Below, piece by piece: positions 1 to 7,442 of a stretch of DNA of 16,922 nt. The notes under the pieces were generated by a model. That model was not told the origin of the DNA, searched no databases, and saw nothing but the letters and a program-made list of their open reading frames with translations. Numbering within the stretch: the stretch's first letter is position 1; each line of letters begins with the position of its first letter. The stretch is from Holophagaceae bacterium UBA1801. Lineage in GTDB: Bacteria > Acidobacteriota > Holophagae > Holophagales > Holophagaceae. Location: NCBI GenBank assembly GCA_002319925.1, contig DCFP01000070.1, positions 1-16,922 on the forward strand, written 5' to 3'. The position numbers and the translations under genes were made by a program.

Positions 1-719
1 GTCTGCACCTCGTCGAAGATGAGCAATGCGCCTGCGGTTGCTGCCTTCTCCTGGAGTTGTTGATAGAACGCTGGGGAGGCCGTCCGGATGCCGGACATGC
101 TCTGGATGGGCTCCAGGATGACGGCTGCGACCTGGGTGAAGTCGAAGGCGTCGAGCGCTGCGAGGTCGTTCCAGGGCAACCGCGTGCAGGGCGCGAGAAG
201 CGGCTCCAGGCCTTTGGTGATCTTGGGATCATCCGTGACCGAAAGTGCCAATGTGGTCCGGCCGTGCCAACCACCCTCGAAGGAGGCGTACTTCGTCCGC
301 CCGGTCATGAGGGCAGCCACTTTCAGGGCGTTCTCGTTGGCCTCGGCGCCGCTGTTGCAGAAGAACACCGAGCCGAGACCGATGTCGCCCTTGGACTGGG
401 CGAAGGCCAGCAGGGCTTCGGCGGCCTGATCCCGCACGGCCACGGATCCGGCGGTGCTGTAGAAGATCAGGTCCTGGGCCTGCTTGGCGATGGCCGCGGC
501 CACCTTGGGGTGGGAGTGGCCGGTGCTGCAAACGCAATGCCCGCCGTAGAAATCCCAGAAAGCCCCTCCGTGACCGTCGAAAACCCGATCCCCGTGGCCC
601 TTCGCGAGGAGGAAGGGGAAGGGCGCGTAGGTGGGCAGGAGGGCCGGAAGGGGCTGGGGGGTCCCCTTCGAGGTCCCTTCGGAGGATGCGTGAGTGTAAA
701 TTTGCGTAATTTGCAACAT
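1..719 (-). CDS. Class-III aminotransferase, acetylornithine aminotransferase-like (partial, 3' part off left edge)
   Basis: The frame is open from the ATG at 719 to the left edge, giving about 239 residues of an expected 390-420. Visible class-III PLP aminotransferase signatures are STGHSHP near the N-terminus, FFCNSGAEANENALK (phosphate-binding region), GGWHGRTTLALS, ILEPIQSMSGI and the cofactor-contacting Asp in LLIFDEVQ at the edge. The Schiff-base lysine would lie outside the window. The family includes ArgD (N-acetylornithine to N-acetylglutamate semialdehyde), LysJ and ornithine or GABA aminotransferases. The divergent argR and the operator-like palindromes favour a role in arginine metabolism, biosynthetic or catabolic. 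The ATG at 719 is the only plausible start before the conserved fold (about residue 27). It has only a weak GGGA upstream, and an operator-like palindrome (695-715) falls inside codons 2-8. I am sure of the superfamily and less sure of the substrate. Confidence 0.85.
   Translation of the reverse strand, partial: MLQITQIYTHASSEGTSKGTPQPLPALLPTYAPFPFLLAKGHGDRVFDGHGGAFWDFYGGHCVCSTGHSHPKVAAAIAKQAQDLIFYSTAGSVAVRDQAAEALLAFAQSKGDIGLGSVFFCNSGAEANENALKVAALMTGRTKYASFEGGWHGRTTLALSVTDDPKITKGLEPLLAPCTRLPWNDLAALDAFDFTQVAAVILEPIQSMSGIRTASPAFYQQLQEKAATAGALLIFDEVQ
695..715. promoter_or_regulatory. Operator-like palindrome, probable ArgR site, inside the start of the aminotransferase gene
   Basis: The sequence is TGTAAATT-N5-AATTTGCA, with 7 of 8 positions in each arm symmetrical. 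It is AT-rich in a GC-rich window and lies next to argR. ArgR boxes are AT-rich hyphenated palindromes, but this spacing differs from the E. coli 18-bp box, so the assignment to ArgR is inferred from position and composition. The site covers codons 2-8 of the minus-strand gene, so bound protein would block early elongation or promoter clearance. Confidence 0.5.
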
Positions 720-751
720 GATGATCCCAGGGTGCAGCCAGAGAGGTCGTC

Positions 752-822
752 TTGTCAACGTAAAAAATTGCAATTTACTAAAAATTCCACCAAAATGAAA
801 TTCATGGGTGTAAATTCGTGCA
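752..822. promoter_or_regulatory. Divergent promoter and operator region between the aminotransferase gene and argR
   Basis: On the plus strand a -35-like TTGTCA (752-757) and a -10-like TTTACT (774-779) are 16 bases apart and would serve argR. The same bases read TTGACA on the minus strand (759-754), but no good -10 follows at the usual distance. Overlapping the plus promoter is GTAAA-N9-TTTAC (760-778), with a perfect 12-bp palindrome AAATTGCAATTT (765-776) inside it. Further along are ATGAA-A-TTCAT (795-805) and a lone half-site TGTAAATT (809-816), the same word as in the site at 695. The arrangement suits ArgR autorepression. Confidence 0.5.
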
Positions 823-844
823 AGTGATCGCTCCTGGAGCCGTG

Positions 845-1264
845 ATGAATCTGGACAAGCTCATCCTCCAACACCTCGATCAGCAGGACATCTCGGATCA
901 GCGAATCCTGCTGGAACGGCTGCAGGGTGATGGCCTGGAACTCACCCTCGCCACCCTGTCCCGCCATCTCAAGAAACTCAACGTCCGCAAGGATGCGGGC
1001 GTGTACCGGCGCATGGAACCCCCGCCAGTGGTGCCGGTGCCGTTCACCACGACCAAGGTGAAACCCAACATGCTCATCGTGAAGACGGGCTCTGGCCTGG
1101 CCCAGGCCCTGGCGCTGGCGCTGGATACCTCGGATCTTCGCTATTTGGCGGGTACGGTGGCGGGGGATGACACCCTCTTCTGTGCCCCGTTTGAACCCGA
1201 GCAGCTGGATGCGCTGGAGGTCGAAGTACGGAAGCGGCTGGCCGAAGGGCTGGGGCTGGAATAG
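845..1264 (+). CDS. argR: Arginine repressor ArgR
   Basis: This 139-residue protein has the two-domain ArgR/AhrC layout. An N-terminal winged helix (about 1-55) carries LTLATLSRHLKKL, with the Ser-Arg pair of the recognition helix. A C-terminal oligomerisation and arginine-binding domain (about 70-139) has the hallmark GTVAGDDT at 103-110, whose two Asp residues bind arginine in the family. ArgR hexamers bind operators when arginine is plentiful and repress biosynthesis or activate catabolism. GGAG at 836-839 lies 5 bases before the ATG at 845. A GTG immediately upstream (842) and another at 818 are in frame but poorly spaced for that site. The gene diverges from an acetylornithine-type aminotransferase across a palindrome-rich strip, so autoregulation and control of that neighbour are likely. 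Confidence 0.95.
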   Translation: MNLDKLILQHLDQQDISDQRILLERLQGDGLELTLATLSRHLKKLNVRKDAGVYRRMEPPPVVPVPFTTTKVKPNMLIVKTGSGLAQALALALDTSDLRYLAGTVAGDDTLFCAPFEPEQLDALEVEVRKRLAEGLGLE

Positions 1265-1282
1265 CTCAGGGAAAGAATGATC

Positions 1283-1303
1283 GTTCAAACCACTGGTTTG
1301 AAC
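1283..1303. terminator. Perfect 9-bp hairpin between convergent argR and coaD
   Basis: GTTCAAACC, a 3-base loop (ACT), and GGTTTGAAC form a perfect inverted repeat. It sits 18 bases after the argR stop and 2 bases beyond the coaD stop. Its position between convergent genes suggests a shared bidirectional terminator. There is no clear T-tract on either side, so it is not a textbook Rho-independent terminator; it may instead protect mRNA 3' ends. Confidence 0.45.
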
Positions 1304-1305
1304 TA

Positions 1306-1800
1306 TCAGGCGTAGTCCTCGGGGTTCCGCAGCCGCTTGGCGATACGCTCGCGTAGGGCTTCGGGCACGAAGCCGGTGATGTCGCCGCCCATCATGCCGA
1401 CGTCCCGGACCATCTTGCTGGACAGGACGCTGTATTCCTCCTTGGGCATGAGGAAGATCGTCTCAAGATCCGGTGCCAGTTTTCGATTCATGATGGCCAT
1501 CTGGAATTCGTATTCGAAATCCGAAAAAGCCCGCACGCCGCGGATGATGCTGGTGGAACCCTGAAGGCGGGCGAAATCCACCAGAAGCCCATGGAAGGTG
1601 GCCACTTCGACATTGGCGAAGGGCTGGACCAGTTCCCGCAGGAAGTCGATGCGCTCGGCCACGCTGAAGGCGGGGTGCTTGGAAGGGTTGTGGAGCACAG
1701 CCACGATCAGGTGATCCACGAGTTTCTCGGCCCGCTGGATGAGGTCCCAGTGACCCATGGTCACGGGATCGAAGGTTCCTGGATAAATGGCTTTCAGCAC
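1306..1800 (-). CDS. coaD: Phosphopantetheine adenylyltransferase CoaD
   Basis: CoaD transfers AMP from ATP to 4'-phosphopantetheine, the penultimate step of coenzyme A synthesis, in the cytoplasm. The 164-residue protein begins LKAIYPGTFDPVTMGHWDL, the family opening with the nucleotidyltransferase TxGH motif at 14-17. It continues with NPSKHPAFS, SIIRGVRAFSDFEYE, MNRKL and LSSKMVRD, all standard CoaD landmarks, and its length is normal. The start is taken as GTG at 1800, preceded by a GGGGG ribosome site 5 bases upstream. An in-frame ATG at 1845 would add 15 residues that the family lacks. The gene is convergent with argR and divergent from the diguanylate cyclase gene. Confidence 0.97.
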   Translation of the reverse strand: MLKAIYPGTFDPVTMGHWDLIQRAEKLVDHLIVAVLHNPSKHPAFSVAERIDFLRELVQPFANVEVATFHGLLVDFARLQGSTSIIRGVRAFSDFEYEFQMAIMNRKLAPDLETIFLMPKEEYSVLSSKMVRDVGMMGGDITGFVPEALRERIAKRLRNPEDYA

Positions 1801-1961
1801 GAGCGCCCCCGAGCAGGGGAAAGAGTAGCAACACCCGAATCCCAAAGGCGAGAAACTCGAAGGACCAAAGCCACGAATTCCCGCCAGCGGGTAAGGCGTT
1901 GGGCGAGCGGTATTCTCGTATTGGAATCAAGTGGTGACCGGATTGTGTCGTTTTTAAGACC

Positions 1962-3680
1962 ATGACCAGACCTGGAAAACAACCTGTCGAGGGGGAGTTC
2001 CAAGGGCTTGGTCTATGGCTGGATACCTCCTGGATCAAGCGGCGCTCCTCCGTCGGAGTGAGGATCGCGGCGAGACTTGCTGTGATTTTCCTAGTCTTCG
2101 GCATCGTTCAGTTTTTCGTGGTACGGGGCATCACCCGAAGGCAGTTCCAGGACATCGAGCGGACCAATCTGCTGGAACGGACGCGGCAAGTGTTCCTTAC
2201 CTTCGACCGAGAGAGCGCCTTCCTGAAGACCCTCACTACCTCGACGGCAGCCTGGCGCGACACCTATGAGTTCGCGATTCACCCGACCCAGGCGTACCTG
2301 GCTCGAAACTACGGGGGTGATTGGCCCAAAACCTACAACATCGATTTCGTGCTGATGGTCGGCATGGATGGCAGGAAGATTTGGTCGAGCGATTCCTATC
2401 CTGCATTCCCGTTGATGGGACCCGGGCTGTTCTCAGTGGACCGCTTCGACCGGAACAATCCATACATATTCCCTCAGGGGTTTCTTTTTTCGCACGATTA
2501 CCAGATCAAGCCGACGGATTCCTTTACCGGCCTGATCAGCTCGGATGGCCGGACCTGGATCTATTGCGCCCACGCCATAACCAATGACGACCTTACCGGA
2601 CCTCCGCGGGGAATGCTGATCTTTGGCCGGCTGATTGATGCAAAAACCCTTTCTGACTATGTTTCGGGCCTCAGTGATGAGTTGACGCTGGTTCCTGCTT
2701 CTGCGATTCCCCTCGAAGGGCCATCGGACGACCGCACCATCGCCAGTGAGTTTTCGTCCTATGGCGGCACTTACACCAGTGTCCAGACCGAAGGAGATCG
2801 CCTGGTTTCGTACTCCCCCATCTCGGATTTCGCGGGCAAACTCATCGGCGCATTGAGGCTTTCGATCCTGCGGCGGAATGAAGCCGCCGGAACCCATCTG
2901 GTCTGGCTCACGTCCCTCTCGCTGCTGGCCGCCGCCCTGATCACGTTGTTCGCCATTCTGCTGGCCATCCGTGCCACGGTGATCCTTCCCATCACACGGC
3001 TGGCTGCGTATTTGACAGCCCAGGGGGAAGGGCGGGACGAAGTCCTGAAGATGAAGACCCAGCGCGATGACGAGATTGGTGTCCTAGCGGAGCAAGCGAG
3101 GGTGCTCATCACCAAGGTCAAGGAACAGCATGCGGAGCTGGAAAGCCAGGCCAATACCGACCGGCTGACCGGGCTTCCCAACCGGAGATCCTTCGATTCC
3201 CACATCAACAAGGAATTCCGGCGCCTGCTGCGCAGCAGGCGGGGCAACCAGAAGAAAGGCCAGATGGCCGTCGTCGTGATCGACGTGGATCACTTCAAGT
3301 TGTTCAACGACACCAATGGCCACGTGGCGGGAGACGCGTGCCTGCGGGCCATCGCCGAATCCATCCGTTCCTGCATCTCCCGGGCGGGCGACCTTGCCTG
3401 CCGTTTTGGTGGTGAGGAGTTCGTCGTGGTCCTTCCGGACACGGATGAAGCCGGCGCCTTGGTCGTGGCCGAGGCCATTCGATTGGCGGTGGAACACATT
3501 GCGCTTCCGCACACCACCTCCCCCGTGGCCAAGGTGGTCACCGTGAGCGCGGGTGTGGCTGCGCTGGAGGTCGAGGAAAACTTCCAGATCGAACTACTCA
3601 TCGAATGGGCGGACCAAGCCCTGTATGCCGCGAAGAATGCGGGCCGGAACCGGGTGGTGGGCAGCACGTCCCTGGTATGA
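1962..3680 (+). CDS. Membrane diguanylate cyclase with CHASE4 sensor, HAMP and GGDEF domains
   Basis: The 572-residue protein should make cyclic di-GMP from two GTP in response to an extracytoplasmic signal. In order it has a short cytoplasmic tail, transmembrane helix 1 (about 36-54), a periplasmic segment (about 60-300) resembling CHASE4 (AAWRDTYEF, then NIDFVLMVGMDGRKIWSS), transmembrane helix 2 (about 313-336), HAMP (about 337-388) and GGDEF (about 395-566). The catalytic loop is GGEEF at 483-487 and the metal- and GTP-binding stretch DVDHFKLFNDTNG starts at 441, so it should be active. RAGD at 474-477 lies five residues before the loop, matching the RxxD product-inhibition site. There is no EAL domain. 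The ATG at 1962 has no clear ribosome site; a GTG at residue 33 is an alternative but would sit right at helix 1. ddl follows after 12 bases, so the two are probably cotranscribed. Confidence 0.93.
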   Translation: MTRPGKQPVEGEFQGLGLWLDTSWIKRRSSVGVRIAARLAVIFLVFGIVQFFVVRGITRRQFQDIERTNLLERTRQVFLTFDRESAFLKTLTTSTAAWRDTYEFAIHPTQAYLARNYGGDWPKTYNIDFVLMVGMDGRKIWSSDSYPAFPLMGPGLFSVDRFDRNNPYIFPQGFLFSHDYQIKPTDSFTGLISSDGRTWIYCAHAITNDDLTGPPRGMLIFGRLIDAKTLSDYVSGLSDELTLVPASAIPLEGPSDDRTIASEFSSYGGTYTSVQTEGDRLVSYSPISDFAGKLIGALRLSILRRNEAAGTHLVWLTSLSLLAAALITLFAILLAIRATVILPITRLAAYLTAQGEGRDEVLKMKTQRDDEIGVLAEQARVLITKVKEQHAELESQANTDRLTGLPNRRSFDSHINKEFRRLLRSRRGNQKKGQMAVVVIDVDHFKLFNDTNGHVAGDACLRAIAESIRSCISRAGDLACRFGGEEFVVVLPDTDEAGALVVAEAIRLAVEHIALPHTTSPVAKVVTVSAGVAALEVEENFQIELLIEWADQALYAAKNAGRNRVVGSTSLV

Positions 3681-3692
3681 CACCCTAGAAGC

Positions 3693-4781
3693 ATGACCAG
3701 CCAACGCGTCTCCATCGGTCTTCTGTTCGGCGGCGAGAGCCCGGAGCACGAGGTTTCCATCGCCACGGCGAGGAGCATCGCCAAGCATCTTCCCAAGGAT
3801 CGCTTCGAGGTCATTCCCATCGGGATCGCGAGGAATGGGGTCTGGGTGGTGACGAAGGATCCCTTCGCCAGGCTCAGCGCCAATGAGCAGCCCGAACGGA
3901 GCAACTACCCTTTCCTGCCCCTGGAAAAGGGAGCCGAGGAGACACCCCTGCCCGATGTCTTCTTCAACGCATTGCATGGTGCTGGCGGGGAGGACGGTCA
4001 GATCCAGGGTTATCTGGAACCCCTGCATCGGCCGTATACCGGCGCCGGACTGCTGGCCATGGCCGCGGGCATGGACAAATGGATCACCAAACGAATTTGG
4101 GAATCCGAAGGCCTGCCTGTGACGCCCTACGTTGGGATCACCGAGGAGCAGTGGGTCCGGGACCGGGAACCCGTTCTCATGAGCCTCGCCTCGCTGGGAG
4201 TTCCGGCCTTCGTGAAGCCGGTGAACCTGGGTTCCAGCATCGGCATCCAGAAAGTGAAGCGGCGCGAAGATCTGGCGGCCGCCATCGATCAGGCTTTCCG
4301 GTTCGATCGACGGGTGCTGGTGGAGAAAGGGTTGGACGCGCGGGAACTGGAAATTGCGGCACTGGGCGGGGACGATCCCTTCATCAGCGTGGTCGGCGAG
4401 ATCCTGGTGGGGGGCGAGTTCTACGATTTCAACGACAAGTACATCGACGGCAAGAGTTCCACCAAAATCCCCACGGATATTCCCTCCAGTGTGGCCAGGG
4501 AAATTCACCGCTACGCCCGCGAGGCCTACCGGTCCCTGGATACCTATGGTATGGCTCGCATCGATTTCTTCCTGGAGCGGGGTTCCAACAAGGTCTTTTT
4601 GAACGAGATCAACCTGATCCCCGGGTTCACCAGCATCTCCATGTACCCCAAGCTCATGGAGGCCAGCGGGATTCCGTACGAAGAGCTGCTGACCCGGCTC
4701 ATCGATCTGGCCCTGGCCCGGCATCAGCAGATGCAGAGCAAACAGCGGGGTTACGAGAGCGGGACGAACTGGTTCGCTTGA
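3693..4781 (+). CDS. ddl: D-alanine--D-alanine ligase
   Basis: Ddl joins two D-alanines with ATP in the cytoplasm to supply the peptidoglycan stem peptide. The 362-residue protein has the family blocks in order: FGGESPEHEVS (12-22), HGAGGEDGQIQG (95-106), FVKPVNLGSSIGI (173-185) in the ATP-grasp region, the omega-loop YDFNDKY (244-250) and NEINLIPGFTSISMYPK (304-320), which holds the metal ligands. The Lys-Tyr in the omega-loop is the signature of D-Ala-D-Ala specificity, as opposed to the residues seen in VanA-type D-Ala-D-Lac ligases. Length is typical. It lies 12 bases after the diguanylate cyclase gene, away from the murein gene cluster where ddl is often found. A ribosome site before the ATG is poor. 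Confidence 0.96.
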   Translation: MTSQRVSIGLLFGGESPEHEVSIATARSIAKHLPKDRFEVIPIGIARNGVWVVTKDPFARLSANEQPERSNYPFLPLEKGAEETPLPDVFFNALHGAGGEDGQIQGYLEPLHRPYTGAGLLAMAAGMDKWITKRIWESEGLPVTPYVGITEEQWVRDREPVLMSLASLGVPAFVKPVNLGSSIGIQKVKRREDLAAAIDQAFRFDRRVLVEKGLDARELEIAALGGDDPFISVVGEILVGGEFYDFNDKYIDGKSSTKIPTDIPSSVAREIHRYAREAYRSLDTYGMARIDFFLERGSNKVFLNEINLIPGFTSISMYPKLMEASGIPYEELLTRLIDLALARHQQMQSKQRGYESGTNWFA

Positions 4782-4800
4782 CCGGGGCTGAAATGACCCA

Positions 4801-4828
4801 TTGAGAATCGGCCGCCGTAGCTTATGTT
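4801..4828 (+). promoter_or_regulatory. Candidate sigma-70-type promoter for the FlgC-like gene
   Basis: TTGAGA (4801-4806; 5 of 6 consensus matches) and TATGTT (4823-4828; 4 of 6) are separated by 16 bases. They lie in the 67-base gap after ddl. A strong GGGGGG ribosome site (4840-4845) follows. This suggests the FlgC-like gene has its own housekeeping promoter rather than a flagellar sigma promoter. Confidence 0.4.
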
Positions 4829-4848
4829 GAATCAGGTCTGGGGGGACC

Positions 4849-5166
4849 ATGGACGCGATGTCGGTCAGCTTATCGGGACTCAATGCCGCATCGTTGGGTA
4901 TGGGCGTGGTTGCCAACAATGTGGCCAACGTCAACAGCAAGGACTACCGGGCCAAGCGCCTGGACTTCGAGGATGTCGCTGAGGGTGGGGTGACACCTTC
5001 AGGACTGACGGCCAGCGGGGAGACACCGTTTCCGGGAGGCTCCAACGTCGAGCTGGACAACGAATTCGTGAACATGTTGACCTATGCGGACGCCTACAAA
5101 GCCAACGCCAAGGCTCTCGAGGTCCAGCAGGAGATCCTCGGGACCGTGATGGACATGAAGGTCTGA
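4849..5166 (+). CDS. Short FlgC-like flagellar rod-family protein
   Basis: This 105-residue protein has both conserved ends of the flagellar axial (rod, hook) family. The N-terminal block includes SGLNAASLGMGVVANNVANVNS, with the NNVANVNS signature at 23-30. The C-terminal heptad-rich helix is FVNMLTYADAYKANAKALEV, ending VMDMKV. FlgC is usually about 135-150 residues, so most of the central loop is missing here. Family members assemble by pairing their terminal helices in a coaxial rod and leave the cell through the flagellar type III secretion channel without a cleaved signal peptide. No other flagellar gene is in the window, so it stands alone. It has a GGGGGG ribosome site 3 bases before the ATG. 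It could be a true rod component, a paralogue with another role, or an evolutionary remnant; intact coding and signals argue against a pseudogene. Confidence 0.8.
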   Translation: MDAMSVSLSGLNAASLGMGVVANNVANVNSKDYRAKRLDFEDVAEGGVTPSGLTASGETPFPGGSNVELDNEFVNMLTYADAYKANAKALEVQQEILGTVMDMKV

Positions 5167-5302
5167 GGGTCTTCGCGCCTTCACTAAGTTAGGCCTGTCC
5201 GCGGGTAGCCAGGGAACGTGATCCAAGTCTCATGGGGATCTTGGAAGATGGTCTGTCGCTTCACGATTCTTGGCTTCTACAACCCCTTAAGGCAGGTCAA
5301 TC

Positions 5303-7357
5303 ATGATCAACAGCGCACTGATCAACCCTCGCAGCATCGTGGTCGTGGGAGCGTCCAACGATATCCACAAGCCCGGCGGGAAGATCCTCAAGAACCTGCT
5401 CGACAACCAGTTCAAGGGCCAGCTCTACGTCGCCAATCCCAAGCAGGACGAGGTCCAAGGCGTCAAGTCCTACAAGGACCTGAATGAGCTGCCCCAGACC
5501 GATCTGGCCATCCTGGCCGTGGCCGCGCCCCATTGTCCAGCTGCCGTGGAACTCCTTGCCAAGGAGAAGGGCACCCGCGCCTTCATCATCATCTCGGCGG
5601 GCTTCAGCGAAGAAAACGAAGAAGGCGCCAAGCTGGAAAAACAGATCGTGGAGATCGTGAACAGTGTGGATGGCTGCCTCATCGGCCCCAACTGCACGGG
5701 CGTGCTGACGCCGAACCACGCCAGCATGTTCACCCTGCCCATTCCCGAGCTGACGAATCATGGCTGCGACTTCATCTCCGGTTCCGGTGCCACGGCCGTC
5801 TTCATCATGGAATCCGCCATCCTGAAGGGCATCAAGTTCTCCAACGTGTTCGCGGTCGGAAACAGCGCCCAGACAGGCGTGGAAGACGTTCTTGCCTACA
5901 TGGACGAAACCTTCGATCCCGAGACCAGCTCAAAGATCAAACTGCTCTACGTCGAGAACATCAAGGACCCCGATTCCCTGCTGGAACATGCGTCATCGCT
6001 GATCCGCAAGGGCTGCAAGATCGCCGCGATCAAGGCCGGGGCCTCGGAAGCGGGCAGCAGAGCGGCCTCCAGCCACACGGGCGCCATCGCCAGCTCTGAT
6101 CTCGCCGTGGAAGCCCTCTTCCGCAAGGCTGGCATCGTGCGCTGCTTCGGACGCGAAGAGCTGACCACCGTCGCCGGCGTCTTCATGCACAAGCCCCTCC
6201 AGGGCAAGCGCATCGCGATCATCACCCATGCGGGTGGCCCCGCGGTCATGCTGACCGATGCGCTGTCTTCCGGCGGCCTCGAAATCCCCAAGATCTCCGG
6301 AGCCAAGGCCGAGGAATTGAAGGCCAAGCTCCTGCCGGGCTCCTCCGTGGCCAATCCCATCGACTTCCTGGCCACGGGCACCGCCGAGCACCTGGGCCTC
6401 ATCATCGATCACTGCAACAAGCATTTCGACAACATCGATGGCATGGTCGTCATCTTCGGAACGCCGGGTCTCTCCGAGATCTTCGATGTCTACAAGGTTT
6501 TGCATCAGAAGATGGCCACCAGCAAGAAGCCCATCTTCCCCGTGCTGCCCTCGCTGATCACCGCGAAGAAAGAAGTGGAATACTTCCTCTCCGAGGGCCA
6601 CATCAGCTTCCCCGACGAAGTGCTGCTGGGCCGCGCGCTCACGCGCATCTATCACACACCGCAGCCCGCCGAGGAGAAGATCGAATTCCACGGCGTCGAT
6701 ATTCCGAAGATCCGCAAGATCGTAGATAGCTGCGAGCGGGGCTACATCGCGCCCAAGACTATCCAGTCCCTGCTGACCGCCGCCAACATTCCCTTCGTGA
6801 AGGAAGGTGTGGGAACGACCAAGGAAGAGATCCTCGCCCTCGCCTCGGACGCGGGCTATCCCGTGGTCATGAAGGTGGTGGGTCCCCTGCACAAGTCCGA
6901 TGTGGGCGGCGTGACGCTCAACATCAAGTCGGAGGAACATCTGGTCGCTGAATTCGAACGCATGATGAAGATTCCCGGCGCGACAGCGGTCATGGTGCAG
7001 CCCATGATCTCCGGCACGGAGCTCTTCATCGGCGCCAAGTACGAACCGAAGTTCGGGCACGTGGTGCTTTGCGGCCTCGGCGGCATCTTCGTGGAGGTGC
7101 TGGAGGATGTCTCCTCAGGCCTCGCGCCCCTCACCTATGCCGAAGCCTATTCCATGATCCGCTCCCTCAAGAGCTACAAGATCATCAAGGGCGCCCGGGG
7201 CAAGGAAGGCATCAACGAGAAGAAGTTCGCCGAGATCATCGTGCACCTCTCGACCTTGCTTCGCTTTGCCACGGAGATCAAGGAATTGGACCTCAACCCG
7301 CTCCTGGGCACGCCCACCAGTGTGACGGCCGTGGACGCTCGCTTCCGGGTGGAATAG
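5303..7357 (+). CDS. Acetate--CoA ligase (ADP-forming), single-chain alpha-beta fusion
   Basis: The 684-residue protein belongs to the NDP-forming acyl-CoA synthetase family. These enzymes convert acyl-CoA, ADP and phosphate to acid, CoA and ATP, usually conserving energy during acetate formation. The N-terminal CoA-binding Rossmann domain (about 5-130) begins IVVVGASND and ends IGPNCTG. Two succinyl-CoA-ligase-like domains follow (about 150-450), with SGSGATAVF and the phospho-histidine in RAASSHTGA (His258). The C-terminal ATP-grasp part (about 480-684) includes VVMKVVGPLHKSDVGGV, whose His530 fits the second relay histidine, and GLGGIFVEVLEDVS. Thus both halves look complete. Acetate is the usual substrate, but propionate and branched or aromatic acids are handled by relatives. 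A ribosome-like AAGGCAGG precedes the ATG, in a 136-base gap where TTGGAA (5241) and GATTCT (5265) might form a weak promoter. Confidence 0.92.
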   Translation: MINSALINPRSIVVVGASNDIHKPGGKILKNLLDNQFKGQLYVANPKQDEVQGVKSYKDLNELPQTDLAILAVAAPHCPAAVELLAKEKGTRAFIIISAGFSEENEEGAKLEKQIVEIVNSVDGCLIGPNCTGVLTPNHASMFTLPIPELTNHGCDFISGSGATAVFIMESAILKGIKFSNVFAVGNSAQTGVEDVLAYMDETFDPETSSKIKLLYVENIKDPDSLLEHASSLIRKGCKIAAIKAGASEAGSRAASSHTGAIASSDLAVEALFRKAGIVRCFGREELTTVAGVFMHKPLQGKRIAIITHAGGPAVMLTDALSSGGLEIPKISGAKAEELKAKLLPGSSVANPIDFLATGTAEHLGLIIDHCNKHFDNIDGMVVIFGTPGLSEIFDVYKVLHQKMATSKKPIFPVLPSLITAKKEVEYFLSEGHISFPDEVLLGRALTRIYHTPQPAEEKIEFHGVDIPKIRKIVDSCERGYIAPKTIQSLLTAANIPFVKEGVGTTKEEILALASDAGYPVVMKVVGPLHKSDVGGVTLNIKSEEHLVAEFERMMKIPGATAVMVQPMISGTELFIGAKYEPKFGHVVLCGLGGIFVEVLEDVSSGLAPLTYAEAYSMIRSLKSYKIIKGARGKEGINEKKFAEIIVHLSTLLRFATEIKELDLNPLLGTPTSVTAVDARFRVE

Positions 7358-7385
7358 GCAAAGCTAAATTCGGATCCCGTGCTTT

Positions 7386-7434
7386 CCGATGGGATGAGGC
7401 AGCGTTATCATTCCAGCGCTTCTCATCCCATCGG
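7386..7434 (+). promoter_or_regulatory. Leader hairpin that overlaps the ribosome binding site of the phosphotransferase gene
   Basis: A perfect 13-bp inverted repeat, CCGATGGGATGAG (7386-7398) and CTCATCCCATCGG (7422-7434), encloses a 23-base loop that can add a short AGCG/CGCT inner stem. The ribosome site GGAG is at 7433-7436, so its first two bases form the base of the stem. The start codon is at 7443. It could be a translational control hairpin or a terminator for the upstream ligase gene, but no T-tract follows. Confidence 0.55.
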
Positions 7435-7442
7435 AGTTTGTC

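Noticed and set aside
57..827. Long plus-strand open frame at the left end
   Set aside because: It is antisense to the class-III aminotransferase, whose translation has clear family motifs; the plus-frame product is low-complexity Gly/Arg-rich with no recognisable domain.
3594..4940. 448-codon minus-strand open frame
   Set aside because: It is the antisense shadow of ddl, whose motifs are unmistakable.
4849..5166. Pseudogene fragment of flgC
   Set aside because: Both conserved ends are present in one intact frame with a strong ribosome site and promoter candidate, so a real short gene is more likely.
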